A stretch of DNA of 64,000 bases from Oceanobacillus rekensis (GCF_002153375.1 NZ_MTBQ01000009.1:12311-76310); one strand, 5' to 3'. Positions 18,123-28,561 are shown, counted from the first letter of the stretch. Notes: generated by a model from the sequence alone, not told the origin. Program-made: numbers and translations.

Positions 18123-18552
18123 GTAGAGAGAAACGGTCCCCATGCTTCCTCGACTCGGGCGATAGCACCGCTCAAACGGTCGAAGTGCACCTCCGATTAG
18201 GTGGATGGTGAAAGTTCTAAAGTTCCTAAGAGTGAATTAAATCAAACGGATTCATCCAGTGGATTTTTATCAACAATCAGAAGACTATTTGAATTCATAG
18301 TTTTATAAACCACTAAGTAGTAGGTATAATCCTGTTCGTGCGGTTTTCTTGTTACTTAATGGACATTGGGACAGCAATGGTATATAGTGCACACCAATGT
18401 ACTAAACTCAACTCAACACACATAAACTAATAACGCTCTCAATCTAGGACAAAGAACCTGACCCCCTGTCCCTACTTTTCATTTCGAAAGATTAAATAGA
18501 TTATGGTAAACTAATAGAGGAATAGTTTTCTTTTAGAAAGGAGTCCTGAATA
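18123..18552. other. Intergenic region with remnant-like DNA
   Basis: Bases 18131-18150 repeat part of the preceding terminator in inverted form. No reading frame or known RNA was recognised up to 18359, where a dispersed repeat begins. The ribosome binding site AAAGGAG at 18537 serves the next gene. Confidence 0.35.
18360..18472. repeat. Dispersed GGGACA element, copy A
   Basis: It begins GGACATTGGGACAG and ends AGAACCTGACCCCCTGTCCC, so its ends can pair (GGGACAG with CTGTCCC). Related copies are at 45752-45852 and 56221-56289. Confidence 0.6.
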
Positions 18553-19935
18553 TTGGATTTACATAAAAGTGTTAATAGCCTTTCAAAAAAGGAATTAATT
18601 GATTTAGTCATGGACTTAGTCGAGGGTGATGAGGATATTCAGAAAAAGGTGGAGTTTAAACTAATTACCCCTAATGACGAAGTGAAGGCTAGTAAACAAC
18701 TGATTCGAAAGTATATTAATGAGAATAAGCGACGGGGATTTATCTCCTGGCGTAATGTGCACGCTGCGCTTCAGGGTGCGGAGATGGTGCTTGATAAAGG
18801 CAGGAATAAACTTGTAGGTGGAGAAGAAGAGATAGCGATACGCTTAGGGGTTACAACACTTTCCATGGTGATTGATATGGATCAGTATACGGATGATTCC
18901 GGTGGGGAAATTGGTTATGTTGTTAATGAATGCATTACCCTTCTCAGGGACGCATCTTCCATGGTGCTTCTATCTACCAATCATCGTGTCCAGGAAAGTA
19001 TGTTCCAACTTATTCTAGATGAAGCAATGCATAAGCGCTATGAAGGTTGGAATGATCTGCGACATGAACTGTTAGATGTATGTACGATTTACTCTGCTCG
19101 TTCCTCTGCTAGACAGAAGCTAGAGCAAACGCTAGATAAGCTTTTAACGCAAATTTCAACCCTCACTTCCTTATCTTCAGATAATGATCAGCAATTAATT
19201 ATGCAGCTACAGTTGAAAATTATGGAACGCAATGGTGAATTGGAGAAGGCCCAACAATTTGTTAATGAAAACTTAGATTATGATGATTTTAGAGAAAAGG
19301 CGATTGAAAAAGAATTGGAAAGCGGAAATTATGCAGCTGCTTTAAAGATTTGTGAAGATGGCGAGAAAAATGATATAAAATATGCTGGCCTTGTTAAGAA
19401 GTGGAAAAACTATCGATTGCAGGTCTATGAAGCATTAGAAGACATTGAAAAGCAAAGGGAAATTCTTCTTGATTTTGTATATGATAATGAATATGAAGCA
19501 TATGGGAAGTTAAAAAATTTATATATAGAAGAAGAATGGAAAGCTATAGTAGAAAAAATATTTGATGTGTTTGAGGACCAATCTGGTTACTTGCCGCACG
19601 TGTATGAGTACATTGCAAAGTCCGAGAATCGGGGAGATAAAATTCTTGAATATTGCAAACAGTCCCCGGCTACGATTGTAGAACTGTATTCATACTTATT
19701 ATCCGATTATGCCGATAAGACTGAGGAAATCTTTACAAGGTATATAAAATGGGAAGCAGAGCATGCTTCAGATCGAACGAAATATCACCATGTTTGCGAG
19801 AAATTGAAAATATACAAAAAGGCATGTGGAGAATCAAGGTTTGAAACACTAGTAAATGAACTGAAACAAACCTATCATAAAAAGCCAGCATTTGTTAATG
19901 AGTTGGAGAAGGTGGAAGGTTGGATTGGTGCATGA
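18553..19935 (+). CDS. Uncharacterised helical protein, 460 aa
   Basis: I do not recognise a named family with certainty. The protein is charged, rich in Glu, Lys and Leu, without signal or membrane segments, and the middle and C-terminal parts look like alpha-helical (TPR/HEAT-like) repeats, for example a helix pair around EKAQQFVNENLDYDDFREKAIEKELE. Similar helical proteins accompany SWIM zinc-finger proteins in Bacilli, but no SWIM motif is present here. The TTG start is supported by AAAGGAG nine bases upstream. It stands alone between terminators. Confidence 0.7.
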   Translation: MDLHKSVNSLSKKELIDLVMDLVEGDEDIQKKVEFKLITPNDEVKASKQLIRKYINENKRRGFISWRNVHAALQGAEMVLDKGRNKLVGGEEEIAIRLGVTTLSMVIDMDQYTDDSGGEIGYVVNECITLLRDASSMVLLSTNHRVQESMFQLILDEAMHKRYEGWNDLRHELLDVCTIYSARSSARQKLEQTLDKLLTQISTLTSLSSDNDQQLIMQLQLKIMERNGELEKAQQFVNENLDYDDFREKAIEKELESGNYAAALKICEDGEKNDIKYAGLVKKWKNYRLQVYEALEDIEKQREILLDFVYDNEYEAYGKLKNLYIEEEWKAIVEKIFDVFEDQSGYLPHVYEYIAKSENRGDKILEYCKQSPATIVELYSYLLSDYADKTEEIFTRYIKWEAEHASDRTKYHHVCEKLKIYKKACGESRFETLVNELKQTYHKKPAFVNELEKVEGWIGA

Positions 19936-20042
19936 TTATGGAATTGATGGACGGACGCTTCTAGGGGCTTATCTATTACTATTGCCTTAACACTAAAAAA
20001 AAGAGCTCGTCTGTTACTACAGGTGAAAATGTCAATTACTCT

Positions 20043-20081
20043 AAGTGCCAGTGGGACAGTCCTGCTGGCACTTGGGGTTTT
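20043..20081 (+). terminator. Terminator between the helical protein and trpB
   Basis: AAGTGCCAG and CTGGCACTT form a perfect 9-bp stem with a 13-nt loop followed by GGGGTTTT. Confidence 0.65.
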
Positions 20082-20212
20082 GATTTAAATTCTATGTAGT
20101 TAACAGGAGGCGATTTAGAAACTCTGAAGTGCCCTGCTATTTAATTTATTTAAGTTTTCATATATAATAGAAAAGTATATTTACATAATGATATTTTAGG
20201 AGCTGAGAGAAG

Positions 20213-21379
20213 ATGAGTAGAGAGAGTATAGCTGAGAAAGGGTATTTTGGCGAGTTTGGGGGCAGTTTTGTTCCTGCAGAACTGAAAGAGGTATTGGATA
20301 GAATTGGTAGTGAATTTGATAGATATAAGGATGATCCGGATTTCCTGGAAGAGTACCGCTATTATTTGAAGGAATATGTAGGTCGTGAGAATCCGCTGAC
20401 ATTCGCTGAGAATCTTACCGATAAAATAGGCGGAGCAAAGATTTATTTGAAGCGTGAGGATTTGAACCATACTGGGGCACATAAAATCAATAATGCGCTA
20501 GGACAGATTCTTTTGGCTAAACGCATTGGTGCTAAGCGTATTATTGCTGAAACGGGTGCAGGTCAGCATGGTGTTGCGACAGCAACTGCGAGCGCTATGC
20601 TAGGATTGCCATGTACGATATATATGGGCAAGGTGGACACAGAAAGACAGGCTTTAAATGTGTTTCGAATGGAATTGCTTGGTGCTGAGGTAGTTGCGGT
20701 TGATAAAGGACGCGGACGATTGAAAGAAGCTGTCGATGAAGCATTTGCCGATCTTGTTGCGAATCAAGATGATACCTTCTTCCTTATCGGTTCAGCGGTT
20801 GGACCGTATCCATATCCGGAAATGGTAAAATATTTCCAATCGATTATTAGTGAAGAATCAAAAAGGCAAATTCTTGAAAAAGAAGGTAAATTGCCAGCAG
20901 CGGTCGTTGCCTGTACTGGTGGTGGAAGTAATGCAATTGGATCCTTTGCCAATTATGTAGCGGATAAGGAAGTGCGATTAATCGGGGTAGAACCTGCGGA
21001 AGCCGCGTCCATATCAGAAGGTGTTCCTGCCGAATTTCAAGGATACCGCTCCCTTACTTTACTGGATGAGGATGGAAATCTGAAGCCGACCAATTCAATC
21101 GCTGCAGGGCTTGATTATCAAGGTGTCGGACCGGAACATAGCTATTTGCATGCGACTGGCAGGGGAGAATACGTTACTGCAACAGGCCAGGAAGCATTGG
21201 AAGCCTTCCAACAGTTATCAAAAATTGAGGGCATCATTCCAGCACTTGAAAGTTCGCATGCTGTTGCCCATGCAATGAAACTGGCAACAGAACTTGATAA
21301 AGATGATGTAATAATCGTTAACCTCTCTGGTAGAGGCGATAAAGATGTTCATCAAGTTTTTGATATGTTGAAAAAATAA
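20213..21379 (+). CDS. trpB: Tryptophan synthase beta-like protein (orphan)
   Basis: The 388-residue PLP enzyme joins indole and serine to make tryptophan in the classical enzyme. The PLP lysine is Lys91 in LNHTGAHKINNALGQ, and the phosphate-binding loop is CTGGGSNAIGSF. The N-terminus and GLDYQGVGPEHSYL are those of the alpha-associated TrpB1 class. Several usually invariant blocks differ: GPYPYPEMV replaces GPHPFPxMV, and EAASISEGVPAEFQGYRSLTLLD replaces the HAASLxxG...GxK region. No trpA or other trp gene is adjacent. A TATAAT box is at 20164 and AGGAG lies nine bases before the ATG. It may be a second copy with altered partner or substrate. Confidence 0.85.
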   Translation: MSRESIAEKGYFGEFGGSFVPAELKEVLDRIGSEFDRYKDDPDFLEEYRYYLKEYVGRENPLTFAENLTDKIGGAKIYLKREDLNHTGAHKINNALGQILLAKRIGAKRIIAETGAGQHGVATATASAMLGLPCTIYMGKVDTERQALNVFRMELLGAEVVAVDKGRGRLKEAVDEAFADLVANQDDTFFLIGSAVGPYPYPEMVKYFQSIISEESKRQILEKEGKLPAAVVACTGGGSNAIGSFANYVADKEVRLIGVEPAEAASISEGVPAEFQGYRSLTLLDEDGNLKPTNSIAAGLDYQGVGPEHSYLHATGRGEYVTATGQEALEAFQQLSKIEGIIPALESSHAVAHAMKLATELDKDDVIIVNLSGRGDKDVHQVFDMLKK

Positions 21380-21504
21380 GGCAGTGTAATATTTGTTAGA
21401 CGCCGAATTTAATGTAAGAATAACCCATCCACTCGGAGTATGAGTAGGGTGGGTTATTACTATGTTCAGAGGTTCAGTCAGTGGCCAGTTTGGCAAATAT
21501 CCGG
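21380..21504. other. Start of the trpB-DUF4256 intergenic region
   Basis: AATAACCCACCCTACTCATACTCCGAGTGGATGGG-type pairing at 21419-21456 (AATAACCCA with TGGGTTATT) forms a terminator-like hairpin for trpB. Nothing else was recognised before the DUF4256 remnant. Confidence 0.45.
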
Positions 21505-21562
21505 GCAAAATTCACGCCCGTAGTGAGCCAGGAATCCTCCGACACCATATAAAAGGACGCAA
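21505..21562 (-). pseudogene. 3'-end remnant of a DUF4256 gene
   Basis: This ~58-bp stretch aligns with the last codons of the intact DUF4256 gene at 22032 (GAGCCA-GGAATCCTCCGACACCAT versus GAGCCACGGAACCCTCTGACACCAT; both then read GGACGCA). No other part of that gene is present here. It is a fossil of a former extra copy. Confidence 0.6.
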
Positions 21563-21640
21563 TGAGTGAGCGCTCTATAATGAAATCCCCGTCAATTTTC
21601 TTATTAAACTAGAGCTCACCAGATAGGATAATTGAAATTT

Positions 21641-21905
21641 TCCTTGTTCGGTCACTCACCTGCTTTATGAGTGACCCTCCACTTGTATTGTTCCCTTGTT
21701 CGGTCACTCACCTGCTTTATGAGTGACCCTTCACTTGTATTGTTCCCTTGTTCGGTCACTCACCTGCTTTATGAGTGACCCTTCACTTGTATTGTTCCCT
21801 TGTTCGGTCACTCACCCTCTTTATGAGTGACCCTCACTTGTATTGTTCCCTTGCTCGGTCACGCACCTGCTTTATGAGTGACTTCTTTCTTGTTGAGTAA
21901 CTTTT
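21641..21905. repeat. Five-copy tandem array of 52-bp palindromic units
   Basis: GGTCACTCA...TGAGTGACC starts at 21650, 21702, 21754, 21806 and 21857, a period of 52, 52, 52 and 51 bp. Each unit holds a 9-bp inverted repeat around CCTGCTTTA and a spacer with CACTTGTATTGTTCCCTTGTT. The inner copies are nearly identical and the last is the most diverged. Spacers are repeated rather than unique, which rules out a CRISPR. No coding frame crosses it. Confidence 0.9.
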
Positions 21906-22031
21906 CCCTTGTATGTTTGGTCGTTCATCGGAATTATGAAGAGCATTATTCTGAGATTGTTTATTTATTTAAGTAATCGTTATTCCACTAATGTCTGCAC
22001 CAGGTAGACTGTTATCAAATCCAGTACAAAA

Positions 22032-22601
<570 letters not shown>

Positions 22602-23188
22602 GTCCAATTCCCCCTTATTATTTTATAATAATTCGTTTAAACAATAGTGTGATTTCAGTTTACAGTAACATAGTTGATTAAGTAAATTCATATCTCTACA
22701 ATCTAGCGGGTTCCCAGAGGACTGCGAATTTGTCTAAGAAATTTACTAATGGTAAAAATTGTTCCTTCGTTTTATTGCATAAAAGCCTTCATAGAAAACA
22801 GCTTAGATAATCCCCTATCTAAGCTGTTTTTCTCTATCTCATATAGTGTCACATGAATGGATCATGTAGCCAAATAAAGAATGATGCTGAAAGAATTCCA
22901 TCATCTATAAGCAAATAAGCCCCCTTTTTTAATCTCTAATACTCATCCCTTGTTTACGTAGTCAAAATTTTGTTTTTTAGAAATTGACAGCATCTTTACA
23001 AAACTTTCACGTTTAATTAATATTTGCTTAATGATTGTTTCGTATAATAAAAATGTAAACAAATGCAAAACAAACAATACTAATGTTTGAAGCAGACTTT
23101 TCATTGTGATAAAGCCGGTTATATTCACTGATTAGAATGTATAATGTTTGTTTACTATTCAACAGCAAAAATGTGGAGGAGATATGAG
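22602..23188. other. Divergent intergenic region before the ABC cluster
   Basis: It holds the terminator at 22795-22832 and AT-rich DNA with likely promoter elements of the downstream operon (TGTTTGTTTACTATTC near 23143-23160). No gene was recognised. Confidence 0.4.
22795..22832. terminator. Strong intrinsic terminator
   Basis: AAAACAGCTTAGATA and TATCTAAGCTGTTTT form a perfect 15-bp stem with a short loop and a trailing T-run on the + strand. Confidence 0.75.
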
Positions 23189-24328
23189 TTGGCAAGAATC
23201 GAGCTAAAGCACTTATATAAGGACTATATGGAATCTGTTCATGCGGTAACTGATTTTGATTTGCAAATTGAAGATGAGGAATTTATCGTACTTGTCGGTC
23301 CATCAGGCTGTGGGAAATCAACAACATTGAGAATGATTGCTGGGTTAGAGGATATATCCTCAGGAAAAGTTGTGATTGATGGCAAACTTCAAAATAACCT
23401 ACATCCAAAAGATCGAGATATTGCCATGGTGTTTCAAAATTATGCACTTTATCCTCATATGAATGTGTATGACAATATTGCGTTTGGATTGAAAATGCGG
23501 AAGACCTCTAAAGTAGAAATAGATAAGCGAGTTAGAAAAGCAGCTAGCATTCTTGATATTGATAACTTGCTAGAACGAAAGCCAAAGGAATTATCTGGTG
23601 GTCAGCGCCAACGAGTAGCACTTGGACGAGCGATTGTTAGAGAAGCAAAAGTATTTTTAATGGATGAACCATTATCGAATTTAGATGCTAAGCTCAGATT
23701 CCAAACCCGGGCAGAAATCACTAAATTACATCGTAGACTAAAAACAACGACGATTTATGTGACGCATGACCAGACAGAGGCAATGTCAATGGCGACAAGA
23801 ATCGTTGTTATGAAGGATGGCATTATTCAACAAATAGGAACACCAAAAGAAATTTATTTAAACCCAGCAAACATTTTCGTAGGCAAATTTATTGGTTCTC
23901 CTGCTATGAACTTTCTAGATATGAAAATTAATGAGCGAGGGATTTCATTAGGTGAATTAAAAGTGGATTTACCACCTGCTTTAAGACATGCCTTGTTAGC
24001 CGAACAGAATAACGATTTGGTTGTGGGCATTCGCCCAGAAGATATTCAATTGTTAGATGAAGCGGAGGGCAACCATAACACCTTTCGCTTAACAGCACAG
24101 ATTGATATGGCAGAGCTTATGGGTGCAGAGACGCTACTATACTTTACCTTGAATAATCAAACCATCATTTCGAAGTTAAATACAATGGATGATTTTGAAA
24201 GTGGACAACAGATTCAATTTAGTATTGATGTAGATAAGATACATTTCTTTGATAAGGAAACAGGTCTAAGAAAAGTGATTGAAGATGTAGCAATTAAAGA
24301 ACAGAACATGGAAACAATAACAGCATGA
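23189..24328 (+). CDS. ABC importer ATPase, MsmK/UgpC type
   Basis: The 379-residue protein has Walker A GPSGCGKST, Q-loop VFQNYALYPHM, signature LSGGQRQRVALGRAIV, Walker B VFLMDEPLSNLD and the His-loop THDQTEAM. A C-terminal TOBE/regulatory domain is typical of CUT1 sugar and glycerol-phosphate importers. An upstream ATG frame (23144) has no RBS; GGAGGAG at 23175 points to the TTG at 23189, giving the usual start MARIELKHLYKDY. LplB/YtcP-type systems in Bacilli generally lack their own ATPase and share MsmX, so a dedicated one is notable. Confidence 0.88.
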   Translation: MARIELKHLYKDYMESVHAVTDFDLQIEDEEFIVLVGPSGCGKSTTLRMIAGLEDISSGKVVIDGKLQNNLHPKDRDIAMVFQNYALYPHMNVYDNIAFGLKMRKTSKVEIDKRVRKAASILDIDNLLERKPKELSGGQRQRVALGRAIVREAKVFLMDEPLSNLDAKLRFQTRAEITKLHRRLKTTTIYVTHDQTEAMSMATRIVVMKDGIIQQIGTPKEIYLNPANIFVGKFIGSPAMNFLDMKINERGISLGELKVDLPPALRHALLAEQNNDLVVGIRPEDIQLLDEAEGNHNTFRLTAQIDMAELMGAETLLYFTLNNQTIISKLNTMDDFESGQQIQFSIDVDKIHFFDKETGLRKVIEDVAIKEQNMETITA

Positions 24329-25800
24329 GGAAAGCACTATTTTATCAAGGTTTTACCGTCAATCAAACGGCACATCAATCACATCTCGTGTACAGAGTTT
24401 ATGTGCCTAAAAATATCAAGTTGATTGAGATTCATTTTAGCTATCATCCCATCCTGGAAACTAATAAAGATAGTATTCGAGGAGCGGTCCGGAGGGAAGG
24501 GCTTGATGATTCTATCGTTCAGGAAGATACGGAGTTAAGAAATCTATTAACGATGTCTGTGAATGATCCCCATAAGTACCGTGGTAGTCATCATTTTTTC
24601 TGTCAGGAACAAGTGATAGAGATTGGATCTGACACAGCAACAGAAGGGTTTTGGGCTGGAGAAATTCAGGAGGGTTACTGGGAGTTTATCGTAAACTGTC
24701 ATGGTGTGTTTTCAAAAGTGGTTCACGGACAGTTAGAAGTGTTTGGTGTATCAACCCAGGTAGATGATAAGGAAATTCCCTTATCTCCGTTAGAAGAAAT
24801 TGAATTCGTTCAGATGAAGAAGCAACGTCAATCTGATAGGGAACAGACGTATCGAGTAAAGAAAGTCGAGTTACATGCACATACGGTACATAGTGATGCC
24901 ACCCAAACGACGGAACAGCTACTGGAGCAAACGGAGAAGGAGGATATTGATTGGTTAGCGATTACTGATCATAATACAACGAGTGCTTTAAGAGAAGCAG
25001 AGAAAATGCAAAGCCTAGAGAAGCGGGTCAACCTATTACATGGCATCGAATACACAACGTATGATGGACATTTTCTCGTGCATGGCGATTTGGAAGCTAT
25101 CACGTATGATTGGACAGAAATCTCTAAGACTAGCATTCCGGATTTCTTAAAAAAACTGAAAGAAAAAGATGTCTACCTTACCATTGCACATCCTTTTGAT
25201 ATAGGAAATCCCTTTTGTACGGGATGTAGATGGGAATATGTGCTGGATAATCTAGCATTTGTTGATGCCATTGAAGTATGGAATGGAACGAATCCACATC
25301 AGTCTATCTCGAATGAAGATGCCTATTATAAGTGGACTGAACTACTTGCGCAAGGCTATGAGATTGCTGCTTCTAGCGGAAGGGATTGGCATCAACTTTA
25401 TCCGAATGAGGAGATTGCATACACGTATGTATTGCTCCCAGAGGAGACCGCGGCAGAAAAGGACGTATTAGCTGCATTATCACTTGGAAGAACCTATTGT
25501 TCGATTCGACCGCAAATCGATTTTAAACTAAATGATTTATATCTTTTAGGTGATCGAATTGAAGTAAAGACAGATGAACTAAAGATTTCATTACGTATTA
25601 CGGACCTTCTAAAGGATGATGAGATTCGTATCTACTCGGATCGAAGTCTGCTTTATGAAGAGCAATTCATAACGAATCGTGATTGGCAGAAAGTCCTCAA
25701 AATGCAAAACGATGGGTACAAGTTATTACGAGTAGAAATTAATAACAAAAGAAATGAAAGAATTGCGTTTACAAATCCAATTTATATCGATTGTTATTAA
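24325..25800 (+). CDS. PHP-domain phosphoesterase (CehA/McbA-like)
   Basis: The 491-residue protein has a ~170-residue N-terminal beta-rich region, then a PHP metallo-hydrolase domain. Metal motifs are VELHAHTVHSDA (~residue 187), AITDHNTTSAL, HGIEYTT and IAHPFDIG. Members of this family hydrolyse phosphate esters or other bonds with a tri- or dinuclear metal site. The start overlaps the ATPase stop (ATGA). No signal peptide, so it acts on an imported compound. The substrate is unknown. Confidence 0.85.
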   Translation: MRKALFYQGFTVNQTAHQSHLVYRVYVPKNIKLIEIHFSYHPILETNKDSIRGAVRREGLDDSIVQEDTELRNLLTMSVNDPHKYRGSHHFFCQEQVIEIGSDTATEGFWAGEIQEGYWEFIVNCHGVFSKVVHGQLEVFGVSTQVDDKEIPLSPLEEIEFVQMKKQRQSDREQTYRVKKVELHAHTVHSDATQTTEQLLEQTEKEDIDWLAITDHNTTSALREAEKMQSLEKRVNLLHGIEYTTYDGHFLVHGDLEAITYDWTEISKTSIPDFLKKLKEKDVYLTIAHPFDIGNPFCTGCRWEYVLDNLAFVDAIEVWNGTNPHQSISNEDAYYKWTELLAQGYEIAASSGRDWHQLYPNEEIAYTYVLLPEETAAEKDVLAALSLGRTYCSIRPQIDFKLNDLYLLGDRIEVKTDELKISLRITDLLKDDEIRIYSDRSLLYEEQFITNRDWQKVLKMQNDGYKLLRVEINNKRNERIAFTNPIYIDCY

Positions 25801-25820
25801 GGAAAAGGAATGAATGCATA

Positions 25821-26801
25821 TTGGAAAATCTAGTCGTTCATAATGGCATATTGAAGACAAGGCAAGAACTGGAATTACATTATAATCCTGTAAAAGATAG
25901 CTTTTGGACACGGATAACAAAACATAAAGTATTCTATATCATGCTTTTCCCATGTCTGCTCTTCTTTTTAGTATTTTCATATTGGCCTATGGGTGGATTG
26001 GTATTAGCGTTTAAAGAATACGGGTTTAATACAGGGATATTTGGTGGCGATTGGGTAGGACTGCAATATTTCGAGAAATTCTTTTCCGATCCTAGAAGTA
26101 GCTTGTATATCAATAACACAATCATTATTAGCATTTTAAAGCTATTTATTGCCTTGCCTTTTCCGATTCTATTAGCACTGATGTTTAATGAAGTACAAAG
26201 CAATAAATTACGGGGAACATTCCAAAGCATCTCCTATCTCCCATACTTTATTTCATGGGTAGTTGTTGTAGGTTTAATGAACCAACTATTGGCACCAAAT
26301 ACGGGATTGATCAATCAAATGATCGAAGCTTTTGGCGGTGATGGGAGTACATTCTTCATGATGGAAGAAGGGTTGTTCTTTCCATTAGCATTTATCAGTT
26401 ATGTATGGAAGGGAATCGGTTGGGATTCAATCATTTACTACGCTGCAATCGTAGCAATTGCGCCTACATTATATGAAGCGGCATCGATTGATGGTGCAGG
26501 GAAGATACGACAAGTATGGCATGTAACGTTACCAGGAATTGCAGCCACCATCATTATCTTATTTATTTTATCTTTAGGTGATATTTTATCATCGGGATTT
26601 GACCAAGTCTATTTAATGCAAAACCCGGGAAATGCGGATGTGTCAGAAACAATTGATACATATATCGTTCGGACTGGCTTGCAGGGCGGACAGTTTGGAT
26701 ATGCAACCGCAATTGGCTTGATGCAAGGTATTGCGGGGCTGATTATAACGATTATAGTAAACAAGATTACAAGTAAAAAATTCGGAACGTCACTATGGTA
26801 A
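25821..26801 (+). CDS. ABC importer permease, LplB type
   Basis: The ~326-residue membrane protein has six predicted segments and the EAA loop YEAASIDGAGKIRQVWHVTLPGI that contacts the ATPase. It belongs to the LplB family of CUT1 importers. The frame is open to 25791 inside the upstream gene; the TTG at 25821 is chosen because AAGGAAAAGG is just upstream. Forms a heterodimer with the permease at 28582. Confidence 0.85.
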   Translation: MENLVVHNGILKTRQELELHYNPVKDSFWTRITKHKVFYIMLFPCLLFFLVFSYWPMGGLVLAFKEYGFNTGIFGGDWVGLQYFEKFFSDPRSSLYINNTIIISILKLFIALPFPILLALMFNEVQSNKLRGTFQSISYLPYFISWVVVVGLMNQLLAPNTGLINQMIEAFGGDGSTFFMMEEGLFFPLAFISYVWKGIGWDSIIYYAAIVAIAPTLYEAASIDGAGKIRQVWHVTLPGIAATIIILFILSLGDILSSGFDQVYLMQNPGNADVSETIDTYIVRTGLQGGQFGYATAIGLMQGIAGLIITIIVNKITSKKFGTSLW

Positions 26802-26816
26802 ATGGAGGAATTTAAC

Positions 26817-28517
26817 ATGAAACAATCGCTTAGAAAATTAGTAATAAGTATGGTATTGATGTTAGCTGCTTTCGCATTGGTTGCCTGTTCAGATAATGCA
26901 TCTGCAATTAATACGGAAAAGCCAGAGGATGCACCAGATACTTGGATTGCTGATCGAACGATTACAGGGCTTGTTTTTCAATCGGCAAATGATGCATCTG
27001 TCGATATGAACCCAGAAATTAAGGAATACATTAAAGAACGTACAGGAATTAATTTTGAATTACAAACGGTAACTGCAGAAGATTCCACAGAAGCTTTAGC
27101 ATCGGGTCTTGCGGCAGGGGATCTCGCAGATTTTACTGCGTTTTACTTGAATAACAGTGGAAGACCAGAAATGCAACTCTTGTTAAAAGCTGCAAATGAA
27201 GGAATGTTTACCGACTTAACACCATTAATGGAAGATACGGAAACCTATTCGAAGTATTTAGATGAAGATTATTTACCTGCTGACACAAGAGATAACATTA
27301 TGTTTAGAGACGAATGGGACGGTGCTTCCTATCTTGTGCATATGGCAATTAACCGTGAAGGTGGAGATGCAGGACGTCCTACTGTCGGTGGACTATATAT
27401 TAAGAAGGATATCGTAGAGGCACTTGGAATTGACCCACTTGAGGTTAACAATTCAGAAGAGCTATATGATCTGGCAGTACAAATTAAAAATGAGAACTTC
27501 ACAGATGATAATGGCACAGAAATTACCGTAATTGGACCAACAGCATGGGGTGGTTCTGACCGCGATTGGTTATACAATGACCTTGTTTGGACAGGCATTA
27601 GTGGAGAGAAATTCATGAAGAATGATGATGGAGAAATCCAGCATGAGGCACAAACAGATTACGGGATCAAACGTGTAGAATATGTTCAGCAATTAATGAA
27701 TGAAGGATTAATGACGCCAGAGTATTATACGATGGAAGAAACAAGAGCAAAAGAAGGCATCGTAAATGGTTCATTTGCTATTGTCTCTGATATGCATAAT
27801 TATATGCCAGAGAATAATGACCTAGCTTATATTCCACTTGGACCAATTGAGCGTGTGGATGGAACGAATGATATGGTTATTCCTTATAAATCTGGTTATG
27901 CAGGATGGGCAATTCCATCTACAACGGAACATCCAGAGCATGTGATGCAATTTGCTGATTGGTTAGCAAGTGAAGAAGGAAAACGACTCTATTTCTATGG
28001 TCTAGAAGGAAGAGATTATGAGTTAGACGAGCAAGGGAACCCAATTGTGAAACAAGAGGTTTTAGATTTATTAGAATCCAATCCAGAGGAAGCGAAAAAA
28101 CGTGGTTACCGTGGTGTAGGTGCTTATTGGGGCGAACATTTAGGATATACCGATATGGCTAATGAGGCTGATTTTGGCGAATTAGAATATGGATCTAGTG
28201 TAGTGCAGAAAGATACATCTGCAGCAACTGAAGCGCTAGAGTTGTATAACTATGATGAAAGATTAGAAAATGCAAGAGTAATTGACGGTATGACAGTTCA
28301 GTCCTTCCTATATGAATTTGAAGGAGACGACGGTAATTTAACAACTGCATTCAATCGATACAATGAAGACATGCTACGAGCGTATTATGCAAAGACACTA
28401 GAAGAAGCACAAATTATTCTTGATGAATCTCTTACTAACTTAGAAAACAATGGATTAAACGAGTTTCTAGACTTCGTTGAACAAAAAGAAGCAGATGGTG
28501 TGACAATTAAGTTCTAA
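26817..28517 (+). CDS. ABC substrate-binding lipoprotein, LipO/YtcQ type
   Basis: This 566-residue protein has a lipoprotein signal (ALVACS; Cys is the lipid attachment site). The long length and sections such as YIPLGPIERVDG...YAGWAIPSTTEHPEHVMQFADWL are those of YtcQ/LipO-like binding proteins paired with LplB/LplC permeases, many of which bind oligosaccharides or complex glycans. GGAGG lies 9 bases before ATG 26817. It is followed by a hairpin before the second permease. Confidence 0.87.
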   Translation: MKQSLRKLVISMVLMLAAFALVACSDNASAINTEKPEDAPDTWIADRTITGLVFQSANDASVDMNPEIKEYIKERTGINFELQTVTAEDSTEALASGLAAGDLADFTAFYLNNSGRPEMQLLLKAANEGMFTDLTPLMEDTETYSKYLDEDYLPADTRDNIMFRDEWDGASYLVHMAINREGGDAGRPTVGGLYIKKDIVEALGIDPLEVNNSEELYDLAVQIKNENFTDDNGTEITVIGPTAWGGSDRDWLYNDLVWTGISGEKFMKNDDGEIQHEAQTDYGIKRVEYVQQLMNEGLMTPEYYTMEETRAKEGIVNGSFAIVSDMHNYMPENNDLAYIPLGPIERVDGTNDMVIPYKSGYAGWAIPSTTEHPEHVMQFADWLASEEGKRLYFYGLEGRDYELDEQGNPIVKQEVLDLLESNPEEAKKRGYRGVGAYWGEHLGYTDMANEADFGELEYGSSVVQKDTSAATEALELYNYDERLENARVIDGMTVQSFLYEFEGDDGNLTTAFNRYNEDMLRAYYAKTLEEAQIILDESLTNLENNGLNEFLDFVEQKEADGVTIKF

Positions 28518-28529
28518 AGGTAAAAACAA

Positions 28530-28561
28530 TTCCTCACCTATTCATCTGGATAGGTGAGGAA
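28530..28561 (+). terminator. Hairpin between binding protein and second permease
   Basis: TTCCTCACCTA and TAGGTGAGGAA form a perfect 11-bp stem with a 10-nt loop but no T-run. It probably stabilises the binding-protein mRNA and lowers downstream expression, as in many ABC operons. Confidence 0.55.

Noticed and set aside
18123-18359. Small stable RNA (RNase P or tmRNA)
   Set aside because: No conserved motif of either RNA could be found.
21641-21905. CRISPR array
   Set aside because: The sequence between palindromes is repeated, not unique, and no cas gene is present.
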